Assembly: GCA_000750105.3 (NCBI GenBank)
Contig: JPHH03000033.1
Location: 124,001-188,000, forward strand
Reading direction: 5' to 3'
Length of the DNA stretch: 64,000 nucleotides
From: Tolypocladium sp. Sup5 PDA-1
Lineage: Eukaryota; Ascomycota; Sordariomycetes; Hypocreales; Ophiocordycipitaceae
Shown: positions 44,931 to 55,693 of the stretch, piece by piece
Layout of the letters: every line of letters begins with the position of its first letter
How positions within the stretch are numbered: position 1 is the first letter of the stretch
Program-made: the position numbers and the translations under genes
Notes under the pieces: generated by a model
Told to the model about the DNA's origin: nothing
Database searches by the model: none
What the model saw: the letters and a program-made list of their open reading frames with translations, nothing else

Positions 44931-45281
44931 ATGAAGCTTTCTATTACAGCAGTCGCGGCTGGCCTCTTCGCTGGATCTGCCTACGCAACCGTTGCATTCG
45001 GCAAAGATTACTACTCCGCCGATGAGGATGTTGCTTGGATATATGGGGACAATCCCTGTACCACTGCTCAAAGCGTGGCACCTTCAAGCCACAACCCTTG
45101 CGGTATTCCGTTCACGCTCAGCAATGGACAATCCTACCAGTTTGAAAATTGTGGCGACAGCAACTTTGCCCTATACAACAAAGATGGCAGCTACAATCAC
45201 AAGTGCAGTGGTGCCAACGAAAACTTCTATTGCCCGGACAATGGATCAAACTACCTTATCAAATTGACTTGGTTGTGTTAA
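44931..45281 (+). CDS. Small secreted cysteine-rich protein, 116 aa
   Basis: A single coding exon. A clear signal peptide (MKLSITAVAAGLFAGSAYA) is followed by about 97 residues with six cysteines (NPC, NPC, ENC, HKC, FYC, WLC), enough for three disulfides. It is acidic and rich in Asn, Ser and Tyr. The size, signal and even cysteine count fit an apoplastic or host-facing secreted protein, but I recognise no family and no toxicity motif. The strong TATA box and an intron just after the stop codon suggest a well-expressed gene. Role unknown. Confidence 0.8.
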   Translation: MKLSITAVAAGLFAGSAYATVAFGKDYYSADEDVAWIYGDNPCTTAQSVAPSSHNPCGIPFTLSNGQSYQFENCGDSNFALYNKDGSYNHKCSGANENFYCPDNGSNYLIKLTWLC

Positions 45282-45283
45282 AA

Positions 45284-45338
45284 GTGAGTCTCGGTTTGTA
45301 TGTATCTTGGAGGATAAAATAATGCTAATACCAAACAG
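45284..45338 (+). other. Probable 3'-UTR intron
   Basis: GTGAGT donor at 45284, GCTAATA branch-like site and CCAAACAG acceptor at 45338 form a standard 55-nt fungal intron. It starts two bases after the TAA at 45279-45281. Confidence 0.6.
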
Positions 45339-46365
45339 GTCGGGATGATAGGCATCGGCCTTATCGCCAGAACACCCCCAGGGTTACCCCGAAGGCAGGA
45401 CGCATCTCAGTCGCCAGTTCGCCACACAACGCAATTCCGTCGTCACACGGATTCTATCATTATATAAGAAATCAACCTCCTACACTCTTTTAGATAGAAA
45501 ATCAAGTGCTCTTTTGATCCTTTCTTCATCCCTGTGTGTGAAAAATCAGATTTGAGGTTTAGCCAACGAATACTAGACAACAGTACTGGCTGTAAAGATT
45601 AAAATCCCAAGAAGGGTATTCCCCCCAGAATATTAATCGACGCTCATGCTGTCGCGTAGAAGATATATGCCACTATAATGGCTGCTGGAAAGACAGCAGG
45701 CCTGCACTTTTGCTTGAATGGTCAAGCGGATTTATCCGACACATGCACCTCCTACCCATCAACTTCTCGCCCGTCCAAGGATTCTCCTTCGGCGGACGGC
45801 CCGCCAGCGACAAAGAATCTTCGATTGCCTGCATTTAAGACATCGACTGTCTCCTTATCGAAACCCTCGGAACTGTTTTCAAAGTCGGCAATCAGCTCCT
45901 TGGATATGTTTTCTCGTTGCTCCCACCAAGTAGTTCCACTCCCACATTACAGGACAATAATATGCTTCCTCCATCGAGCAATACGGAGTGAGGACTTGTC
46001 GCTGTCGTCATGAGCCAGCACGGAGACCAGAGTATGCAAGAATCCCCTTACTATCTATCGGCTGTTTACGCATCTGTCCTAGTCGCCGGGGAGATCTGAC
46101 AGCCGGCACTGATTTCGTTCACGGAGCTCTGCTCGTACAATCCGTCTATCTTGTTATTCTATGAGATCACGCTAGAAGAGTAGCCGTGCAAACTGACTTA
46201 CTATACAGTGCTAAACTAATGTCTTACGAAGGACACATGCAACCTAACCCCCCCCCCGGGGCATGATGGAACGAAGTTAGATCAAGCACCTTCCACTTCC
46301 GACACCCTCTACAACGTCATCACGACGTGCCCGCGAATCAAAGCGCCATGGCCCTCAAATACTCA
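45339..46365. other. Intergenic, one unidentified protein-like stretch
   Basis: About 1 kb. On the minus strand between about 45940 and 45740 there is protein-like text (for example ENISKELIADFENSSEGFDK) without start, stop context or known family. Otherwise nothing is supported. Confidence 0.4.
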
Positions 46366-48553
46366 TTACATCGCAAGTACCACACTCAAAACAAGAGCCG
46401 CAGTAGTCGCAATAGCAGTGCTAGCCACCACGTGCATGCTAGAGCTCTTCTTCTTGATGTCGATAGAGTTGCTCCAGAGCTTGGGTTCATAGGCCGCAGC
46501 TGGCTCACGTTCATCAATCGTGCCGTTCCAGCAGTAGCGCTCGAAGCACTGGTTGCACTTGTCAGGGATTGTGGTTTTTGTGCGCTCGAAGCTGCGATGA
46601 AGTATCGCGCAGCCAACGCAAATAGGCCAATCCTGATCGCGGGTGCTGTTAAGCTGCGTAACCACGGCCCACCCGTTCGAGATGATAGCATCACGCTGGG
46701 TGTTGTTGATGGACATCTGAAAGGTCGAGATGTTTGAGTTGGTAACGTAAGGATAGTTGGGCAGATAGACAACAAGCGGCGCGGGTTGGGTGGTATTTTT
46801 CGAGTTGCAACCGAAAAAGGTTGGCTTGGTGTTGAGTCCCAGGTTAATAAAGGAATTCCGTCCCGGGACGACGGGGAAGCTGGTGCCGTTGGAAACACTG
46901 CTTAAAGAGCGTCGGTAGGTGGACATCGGGGCGGCGCCGGCCGGCCAGGAATTAGTATCGGCAGACGAGTCGAGAGAGAAAATAACATCGACCTTGCGGT
47001 CAATGATAGTATGCGGATGATAGGGAATGTTCTGGCCATCCTCGCCCCCGTCCACCAGCGTAAGGTGGTCTGTATTCGCGACGTCGCTGCTCTTGTTGTT
47101 CCAGCCTTTAAAGGGGTTGGGAGTGTAGTCGGCAATATCGTTGTTTGCATCGCCGAGAGACTTCAGAATGTCCATGATCGCCGTGAGAACAAATTTGGGC
47201 ACGTCAGCAGGGACATATTTGTCCTTATTACTCTGGAGGCGCAGGATGATCTGGTTGAAAAGACTGCTCGTGGTGCCCATAACGTAGCCGACGTTATCGA
47301 AGCCATTGATGCATTTTGCGCTATCAGGCAGCTTGCCGTCGTGGAACTTGGAGCCGACATACTTGAGAGGCACGAAGCCGTTCAGCATGGGGTCCGTTGA
47401 GCCGAGCTCCCAGGGGTTGAACTCGTAAAGGGTCGAGTTGATCGTAGTGTTCTTTTCCCCTGGCGCACGGCTATCGGCTACAAGGATTGGGAGCGGAGTC
47501 TTGGCCGAGGAGAAGTCCGGGTCATCTGCAATAGAGGAGAAGGTGAAAGCAGGCCCGCCGTTCTTCGCCTTTACAAGCTGGAAGGAAAGCATGCGACCCC
47601 AGTAGTCCGTGATAGAACGATTGAAGCCAGCGTCGTGCTTCTTGTCAACCTCGTCAAAGATTGTGGTATAGTAGTCCAACAAGCCGATACCCTTGGGGCC
47701 TGCGTAACGCTGATGTCAGCAAAAGAGCTCTTAGCACACCTGTCGTGCCTCATCCTACGATATGTCAAGTATGTGCAGCCCTTGTTCGTAGTGCACTGAT
47801 GTTGTCAAGAACAGTGAAACGTCATACATACCCTTGAGGATCGACTCTCCAAACTGCCAAATGTCGCCCGAGTTCACGGCGTCTTGGACGGTCGTGAAGT
47901 TATTGGTGAAGATACTGCCCACAAGCCATCCACCGCCGGAAAGGCCAGAGAGGTATGTGGCGCTCTGGAGCAGACCACCCAGATTTCCCTTGCCGGTGCT
48001 CCCCGGAGACCGACTGTCAAAGGCAGAAATGGCGCCGGCGCCATCGAGCATAGCACGGTAGCCACCCCCAGAAATGGCGATTCCAATATTCGGCAGAGAC
48101 GGGGAACTGGCGTCGACGTTGGCGAGATACTTGTCACTGTCGAAACCGGGGATAGCGGCCCTCTTGAGGAAGTCCTTGACGTGCGGAATTGTCTCACTGC
48201 GACGGCGAGGGAGCCACTCCTTCTCCTGGGGGCTCAGAACAGTGCTGGAGCTGTCGCGGATCCCAGGGCGGTTGCTGGGACAGTTGACGGCGGCGGGTCC
48301 GTAGCCATCGGGGGCCTGGGGGGTAGCTCGGCGCGCAAGAAAGGCGAGCTCGGCAGCAGAGACGCCCAAGTGCTCGGCTGTTGCGTTTGTTGGCGAGATG
48401 TCAGCGCCATGCACAGTCGCGTGGTGTTTCGGCGTGTTGCCGAGGTATGTTTGGGATAGGAAGAATTGCAGTACCTTCCAAAGCAGCACCTAATGTTGTA
48501 GGAACAAGCAGGGCCGCAGCGGCCGCGGTGACCAGGAGATGTAGTTGAAGCAT
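46366..48553 (-). CDS. Lysophospholipase / phospholipase B, GPI-anchored, 3 exons
   Basis: Exons 48553-48475, 48377-47832 and 47699-46366 give 652 residues, the usual length. A signal peptide (MLQLHLLVTAAAAALL) is present. The PLA2_B catalytic domain has ISGGGYRAMLDGAG (oxyanion Gly run), TYLSGLSGGGWLVG with the GxSGG nucleophile serine, and LVDGGEDGQNIPYHP with the catalytic Asp. Many N-glycosylation sites and paired cysteines follow. The final 25 residues are hydrophobic after a Ser/Lys-rich spacer, a GPI-attachment signal. The enzyme releases fatty acids from phospholipids and lysophospholipids at the cell surface. All active-site residues are present. Confidence 0.93.
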
Positions 48554-49715
48554 GGCTCCCTTGTTGTTCGTTTTCCCTTGCCCGGGCTTTCTCTCTTGCT
48601 CTTCTTCCCGTCCTGCTTCTTTAATCTACCTCGAGCGTAGAAAGGCCAGCGGTAAGGACAGAGCCGGTAAACAATCGCCGAATGCCTATAAGCCACGGGG
48701 CATGATACACGCCGGACGAACGACGATGGGAATCAGAAACCAGAAATCAGAATGTAAGTCTCGGAAGGCACGGGACAGGCTGGCCCACGGGAAATATAGC
48801 CGTTGGTCTGACGGCAAGGGGTCATGGTGCGCAGCCAACTGTGCCTTTTTTGTGGCCAACGGCAACGAAGTATTATGTGATACTGCGACATGGGCAGTGC
48901 CAAGGGTCTCTGCTCATTAGACCAAAGCGGTGCGAAGAGACGAAACGGGGTATTTTCCTACAAGCAGGGTCCACAGTTGCTACCACAGCCTCGTGGCTCA
49001 GCATCCGATTGAATCCGAGACATATTACGACTAGAAAAATGTTACCACTTTGGGATAAAAGGGGGGACCTATTCTGGGCTTAGCGGTCCGAATCGAACCC
49101 AATACGTTTGTTCTCTACGAGCACTCAAGAGTCAACCCCAGTCGATGAGGCCTCTGTTTAGAATCCGCCTTGGTTCTTTGCGCCGTGCAGCATACCTACC
49201 AGTTCCTCGTGTGTTTTGTGACAGCACGGACAGACAGTCGAGGCTATTGTATTCGCTCAGTTCATGCACGAACACAGCCATTTCTGCCTGAGGGCGGCAG
49301 TGATCAATACCACGCATGGTAATTGGTCGTTCCGGGGCATGCACTGCCAGCATGTCAGAGGGCGTTACTGCATGGACTGCCGGCCGCTCCGAATAGGTGC
49401 GACCAATAATTAGCCAGCTCCGGAGTCGGCCCCGTGGCTAGCCCGTGGCTCAGACATACCAGTTGAGGCAATACCTGGCCCTACTTCGTACGGACTTGGG
49501 CTGAGGATATCGACAGAGCGCAAGCTAAAGGAAGAAGTTGGGTAGCGAACCAAACAGCCCAACCACAATGTGACTCGTAATGATTGCTTGTCGACGTTCA
49601 CGTCAAATCCAACAAATCCACCGGAGGCCGCCCGGACGTGGCCATTACACGTTGCCATTACACGAGACTCAGTTATCCCCCAGTCACTCATGCTGCAGCA
49701 TATCGCGGTGCTGGC
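48554..49715. other. Intergenic, nothing supported
   Basis: About 1.2 kb upstream of the lysophospholipase. A tRNA-like box near 49095 was tested and rejected. Confidence 0.5.
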
Positions 49716-49979
49716 AAAGGACAACCAAGGCTTGACGGCACTGTTCTATACGGCGATGAACGATGGCAAAAAGCGCAACACCATACAAACAGTTCGTCTG
49801 CCGTTGGACAGGGGCATCGAACTAAACACCAAGACGACCCACGGCGATATACTTTCAGACTTCATTGTATACGACAAGTATTTAGACGCTACAAGTTGTT
49901 GCTGGACTCGGGTGCCGAGGCAGACATTAAGGACGCAAAGGGTCGAACTGGTCTTTTGTTTGCAGCAGAGACAGGTTAG
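49716..49979 (+). pseudogene. Ankyrin-repeat relic
   Basis: Two ankyrin pieces lie in different frames: DNQGLTALFYTAMN followed by LPLDRGIELNTKTTHGD, then KLLLDSGAEADIKDAKGRT and LLFAAETG. A frame change between them and the lack of a start show that this is a fragment. Possibly part of another NLR-like gene. Confidence 0.6.
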
Positions 49980-50395
49980 TCGTTGTGATAACTCTCTGAT
50001 ATTTGACGCTGGGGTTTCATTGACATGTGACTCGAACTTGCTATATGGATATACCTGTATTGCTTTTAGGCACAAAGCAGCGTGGCTCAGATGGAAACGA
50101 GGGCTTTACTTGCGTAGCAGACGACAATCAATGACAAAAGATGCCTTCGTGCGCCGTCGCCAGCATGGTTAACATCAAGTGTTGTGGTGAAGTCAATTGA
50201 GCCGGGCCAGGTACCCTGCAAACGGCGCCGAGACACGGCCCACGACGGGTCGCCGACCCAAAGGAACCTTTGGGCGTTGACAAACTGGGAAGCTCAGGTC
50301 GACTGACGCTGACGCACTCTTCTCTCACCTTTGTCCCCCCGGGAAATTTGCTCACGCAACCGCAGGCCCCTCGTTCATTCAGGGTCATTCGTCTT

Positions 50396-50996
50396 TCACA
50401 GCATCATGTTGAGGGCACTGAGCCTGCTAAGCGTGGCTGGTGGCCTCGCCGCAGCTCTGGCAGTGCATGATGCATTGACAAACCACCAGAAACCAATCGC
50501 GACGGGCAACACAAAGACTGGTGGCGCGAGGTCCAAGGCCAAAGATCCATTTACCGACGACGAATCCTCATCATCTTCAGTATTGAGATCGGCCAAGAAG
50601 TTTATATACGGGTAGAGTCCGATACCGATGCCGTGGATGAACAAGATGGGGAGCCTCGTCTTGGAGGTGTGCTGCCGGTGCCAGTAGGTGAGAGCTTTCC
50701 CAGGGGAGCAATAGCCGGCAAAAAGAGTAAAGGGGCGTAGAGGGAATACTGCGAGAAACCTGAGGACCGACGTGCGGTGGAAGTTGAACGCATGGTATCG
50801 CATGTAGATGGTCGTTAACGTATCTACAACGAACACGCACTGCAGAGTAGCAGAGTCAGCAACCCGAATGGCATGGGACTATACAAGAATGCGTCTGCCA
50901 AGTAGAAACTCACCAGGTACCACGTCAAGCTCCGGTGTAGCATCTCAACCTTATCCAGGGTCAATCTGAGGCACTTGGCGTTCAAGACCTGGCCCG
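50396..50996 (-). pseudogene. Internal fragment of an alpha/beta-hydrolase gene
   Basis: From about 50996 leftward the minus strand reads LRLTLDKVEMLHRSLTWYL. A clean intron follows (GTGAGT...CTGCAG, about 50845-50917), then VFVVDTLTTIYMRYHAF, FLAVFPLRPFTLF and LPILFIHGIGIGLYPYINFL, where HGIG is the oxyanion region before the nucleophile elbow. This matches a large fungal hydrolase family. Both the N-terminal about 200 residues and everything after FLADLNTEDD, including the GxSxG serine, are missing. The frame then runs through unrelated sequence to a stop at 50396. The preserved splice sites suggest the truncation is recent. Confidence 0.7.
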
Positions 50997-52365
50997 GGAT
51001 ATCATGGCGCAATGGAAGGTTCCCGGGATGTCAATTGCGGTCATTAACGACGACGAAGTGTTTGCAAAGGTACGTCACAACCAAGGATTCAAACCACCAT
51101 GGAGTCTCTGACGATGAGGTAGGGCTTTGGGTTAGCAACTCTCCCCGACACTCCTGCAGCCCCGGAAACCCTCTACTACGTCGGCTCAACATCCAGGGCG
51201 CATACCGCCGCCACGCTCGCGCACCTCGTTGACTCCCAGGCCTACCCTGGACTCTCCCAAGGCTGGAGCACGCTGATTTCCTCGATAATCCGCGACGACT
51301 TTCTCCTGCACGACGAATGGGCAACGAATCACATCACGCTCCACGACGCGGCCAGCCACCGTACCGGCATGGCCCGCCACGATAACTCCTGGCACAGGGA
51401 GCGCAACGGTATCGAGCTACATCTGGAGAGACGGCGAAGACAAGTACGAAGAATTGCCGTTCACCTCCGCCCGGAAGCTCGGCGGTGCGGGCGGCATCAT
51501 CTCCAGCGTCCTCGACTACACCAAATGGATCCAGTGCCTGATACACGAGTCCGAGCCCTTTTCTAAGGCGGCGCACAAGGACATTCGCACTCCTAGGATG
51601 ATAGCGGATAACCAGGCGGGACTCACGAGCGACGTGATGTTGTATGGTCTTACGTGGATACGGACGACGATTCACCGCGAGGTGGCGTACTGGCACGACG
51701 GTTCGACGAATACGTTTGGCGCCGAGGTTTACTGGTTCCCAAACATCATGTACGGGGTTGTTGCGTTTGCTAATGGCGCGATGACTTCGAATGCAGCGGA
51801 GAGTGTCTTGGTACAGAGGCTCATCGAGCAGAGGCTGAAGGTGCCGGCCGAGGATCGCGCGGATCTCAATAAGAGGTGTGTCGAAGTCACAAAGTCCGAG
51901 GCAAGATCAATGGCTAACAGAACATGTCCTAGATTAAAGGAGGACTTCGCCCAAAGCCAGAGCGATCTCGAGAATGCAGACAAGATCCTCTTCCCGACTC
52001 GCCCCGAGCAGTCACTGCCACCCACGTTGAACACTAGCGAACTGGCGGGCAGGTACTATGACCCGGGATACGGCACCGTCACGCTCTTCCAGGAGCCCCA
52101 TCCCGACAAGGCCGACGAGACCATCCTAGTCGCCAACCGCACGGAGATCATTTGGGCGCAGCAGTGGCGGCTACACCACGTGTCGGGCGACTACTGGACC
52201 ATATACGGCAAGCTGCTGTTTTGCAACATCAACCTTGTCTTGGCGTTTTACGCCGCAAAGTTCAAGATTGGCATCGACGGCAAAGTGGCTGGGCTCGAGG
52301 TCGACTTTAACGACCGGAGCGGTCAGGTGAGCCAGGGACGGGTGTTGTTTGAGAAGATTGACTGA
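50980..52365 (+). pseudogene. Beta-lactamase-related serine hydrolase with internal deletion
   Basis: VQDLARDIMAQWKVPGMSIA starts abruptly at 50980. After an intron it continues to LPDTPAAPETLYYVGSTSRAHTAA, where the family's SxxK catalytic motif reads S-T-S-R. HDAASHRTGMARHDNSW follows; then the frame shifts near 51410 and resumes as EELPFTSARKLGGAGGIISS. About 60-70 residues between these blocks, including the YxN motif, are missing. The C-terminal part (YWHDGSTNTFGAEVYWFP to the stop at 52365), with one intron near 51881-51940, is intact. Loss of start, lysine and YxN makes it inactive. Confidence 0.8.
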
Positions 52366-52437
52366 ACTAGGACTGAGATGGAGACATGAATATGGGAGAC
52401 ATTGAAGAACAGTTCAGCGTGTGTAGACTGCAAATTG

Positions 52438-53250
52438 TAACTGATCTGCCGCAGGGGCCCCCCCTTTCATCTTCTTCAACGCAAACCTTGTCCAACACAA
52501 GGTAGACAAAAATGGAGGAGCGATTGCCTTCGTTGATGACTACACAGCATGGATCTCTGGGCCAACGGCGCAGAGCAACCGCACACGGATCCAAGCCATT
52601 ATTAAAAAAGCTCTGGACGGGGAAGCAAGACGTAGGGCGACACCCGAAGCAGAGAAGACGGCATTCATACGCCCCACCACATCTACCGGGCGAGTTGACT
52701 GCGAAATTATAGTGGTTAAGGGAGGAGCGATTGGGCCGGCAGAGCAGGTCAAGGTCATAGGTGTTATTATGGATTACTGACTACACTCTAGGCAGCACAT
52801 TGCGAGGGCAGCGACTAAGGGCCTCGAAGAAGCGATGGGAGTAAGATGGCTGAAGGGACCCTTCCTCTCTGGCGCCCGGCAACTCTTTACTGCCATGGTG
52901 GCTCTATACGCCTCCAATGTCTGGATGCACACGTGCACGGACAAAGCGGCAGGACCCATAAACAGAGTGCGGACTGCAGAGGCTTGGCGCACAAGCAAGC
53001 CATAACCGGCACCTTCATTACAGCTCAACGGGCATAGCGGAAGCGGAAGTCCACATAGCTTCCACCCATGAACGGTTCTGGAATAGGGCTACAAAGCAAT
53101 GAATTGATCTCCACAGTCTGCTGGAGAGAAACACACTGCGCAGAACGATACTCCATACGCGAGCTTTCAGGAGGTTCATATCACCCCTGCGGCGGATTGC
53201 GGACGGATGCTGCAACGTTGTCGCACACACACGAGGAAGAAGGTCTAAAG
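52438..53250 (+). mobile_element. Fragment of a LINE (Tad-like) reverse transcriptase
   Basis: In shifting frames one reads LPQG near 52446, FFNANLVQHKVDKNGG, then GAIAFVDDYTAWISGPTAQ, where FVDD is the polymerase catalytic motif. Further on come IQAIIKKALDGEARRRATPE, EKTAFIRPTTS, GPAEQVKVIGVIMDY, HIARAATKGLEEAMG and LYASNVWMHTC. This is the order found in fungal non-LTR retrotransposons. Stops and indels break it, and both ends of the element are missing. No target-site duplication or poly(A) tail was seen. Confidence 0.8.
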
Positions 53251-53528
53251 TAGCGCTTGGTTCTTCTAATCTAATGATGGAATAAGGTCGGTGTCTTACA
53301 CATGTGCAATGGGGCTGCAGCCTCACAGGCTGAAGGCAAGGCTTACGGATGAGGCCATCATGCCTAAAGCTTTTCCTGATCCTTGATCTTGACATAACCC
53401 CCTACCTAGTTTGAATGGTATTCAAAGTGAAGCTAATCGTAGCCTAGGTAACGCATTCTCAGATTGACTGGATTGAGATTTGCAAGAGTAATACGGCAAC
53501 AAGGAAAGATAGTGGGACTTAGAGTTGA

Positions 53529-54720
53529 GTCTAGTCCTCGAAGTCAGAGTCAGGGTCTTCATCAATTAACCAAGTGGTATTAATGAGCCCAAGCTGCTTA
53601 ACAAATTGATCGAGTTTCCGCCCCAGCAAGACCTTGGCGAGACCGTCAGCTAGCATTTGAGCTGTTGGTGTATATTGGATCTTGAATTGGGCTTATTGGA
53701 AGGCATGCCTTGCCCAGCAGTTGTGAACGACAATATGTTTGAGTGCAGTCTTCAGCCTAGGAGTCTCGAGTATGATGAGCCTGATAATCTGTTGGTTGCC
53801 ACATTCGATCGTGATTGAGTCATCTAGCCGAAGCTGTAGCTGTTGGAATAGCTGTTGGGCTTCAATGGCCTGTTTTGCCGTGTGTGTGAAGGCTAGCAGT
53901 TTCGGCCTCTGTGAACGCGGCCGTCACAGCAGTCTGGTTGCCTGCTTTCCAGCTCACAGGTCCACTAAATAGGCATACAATGGAGCCTTCTGATGACTTC
54001 TGGGTCCGCCGATTGTCTGTAAAAGCGGCGTCTGACGCTATTTGGAACTTCCGGTTGCTGTATGGTACCGTAAGAGCTGTGACTGTGGAGGGGTCATGTC
54101 TCTTGGTCGGGCTTGGCCTAGGGCCCCCGAATTGGATGGCCAAGAAACGGGTGGAATAGAGGTAGCTGATGACCCTGCCTGTAACGGCTTGGTGCTGCGG
54201 CAATGGATTCAATGGGAACTCGGCTAGCTTGGAAGCAGCCTTGGCTATGTCAGGCTGGGTGATGACGGCTACATAGTTATGCCGCCTACCTTCCGTTGGA
54301 AGATCAGGATCCCGAGTTGGGTGGCCTGGCCCACAAAGGACGGTTCAGGCACCGCCAGCACTTCGCTTCCCGTCAACGGCCGAGACGCCGCCGGGAGAGT
54401 ACCAGGAGCAGTGGCTGCCCCTTGAGCTTGGGTGACATCCTTGCGAGCCTCGTCGAAGGTCCGTCGCGAGATCGGTTTGTTCGTTGTACTAGGTCGGTCG
54501 TTTGGAACCGGAGTCTGCAAGGAGTTCAGTGAGTCTGGGCCCTCAGAGTGTTCATCGTTCTTGAAAAAGTCCTTGAAAGGGCTTGTGTGGTTAATCGGGA
54601 TTTCGTCTATGCTAGTGAAGTCAAGCCAAGGGTTTTCCCTGCTGCAACGTTGGTGGATGCGCTGTCCCTTGCTCGCTCAGGTCCCATGGTCGACATGATT
54701 CGCATGCAACGAGGGCTGGA
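53529..54720 (-). mobile_element. Fragment of a Ty1/Copia retrotransposon (RT end and RNase H)
   Basis: On the minus strand, in order: FQRKVGGI, AVITQPDIAKAASKLAEF, VISYLYSTRFLAIQFGG, FQIASDAAFTDNRRTQKSSE (RNase H start), VSWKAGNQTAVTAAFTEAE and IQYTPTAQMLADGLAKVLL. It closes with FVKQLGLINTTWL and a stop at 53529-53531. These are the Copia pol C-terminal blocks. Several frameshifts and stops interrupt them. A Pro/Ser-rich piece from about 54270 to 54720 looks like the variable polyprotein centre. No LTR was recognised. Confidence 0.85.
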
Positions 54721-55693
54721 TTCGGCCGTTGCCTCTTCCTCTCGGCATGGCTAACTGAGTCGAACGAGGTTGGAGGCAACAAAAGACGTGGAAGCAGTCG
54801 CGGCAGGCCATGGCCTGACGTACCAGTGTCCCGTGGCATGTCTGAAAGGGAAAACGGTGGATGGTACTTGAAGAATGTACTATCGACAGGAGCAGGAGGA
54901 GTACATTAATGCATCACAACTCAAGCAAGAATGACCATCAACGGCTTCAGGCGGAGGTTATTGGAGGTCTACGTGGATTGGCTCTGTTGGATGAGGAGTG
55001 AGTTCCGTGAGGCTTCTCCGCATTGTCGCCTACCAATCACAGAGAGCATTGCCTCACCCCCCAGTGCTCCAACATTGAAGCCCGAGCCGGTCGCACAAGG
55101 TCGTGCACAATATCAGAAAGCTATCCCACGGGCTATGTTGTTGCCAACAACTCATGCCCTGGTGCAGTGTGACGCGTAAACCAGAACAATTCGAGCCCGC
55201 CAAATACATTAAACGACCGCTAGAACGAGGGATGCGATAATGACCACAGTCCCCCACCCCGCTGCAGCATAAGCTAGCTCCGTCGTCACCTGAGTCACCA
55301 TGATGATTCAAGAGAAAGGTTCTAGGCCCACGTGAAAGTGGAGTCTGGTTGCAAGTTCAGTGAGTCACTCCGGCCTGCCACTCGAGGCAAGGTCGACTTG
55401 TCATACATTTACTGTAGATCACGGCCATTGCTGAGTCATATAACGAGCGGCTGAACAACCGTACATCATGTAGGTAAAACGATGCAGCCCTGACGTAACA
55501 TCTTCGGGTCAGCCGTCGCTCCAGCAGTTTGTCGAGTTCTGTCGACGACAACTAACAAAGCTACAAGTATAAGGTTAAGTATCGGATGCAACGGTGCGAT
55601 AACCGCGCTCATTCAGGAGACAAGTGCTCAAAACTTTTATTCTCTTGCGTCCAACGGTTCATTAATACATCCCTCTGGCCTCTGTTGTGAGTC
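54721..55693. other. Intergenic, upstream of the kinase gene
   Basis: About 970 bases with no supportable gene or repeat. Confidence 0.5.

Noticed and set aside
46327..47400. Plus-strand ORFs opposite the lysophospholipase
   Set aside because: Shadow frames of an intact, well-recognised gene on the other strand.
49081..49110. A tRNA B-box-like GGTTCGATTC on the minus strand
   Set aside because: The bases around it cannot form a five-pair T stem, and no matching acceptor or anticodon arm exists within tRNA distance.
50331..50615. 95-codon plus-strand ORF with a signal-peptide-like start
   Set aside because: It runs antisense through the hydrolase fragment, whose homology explains the open frame; no separate support.
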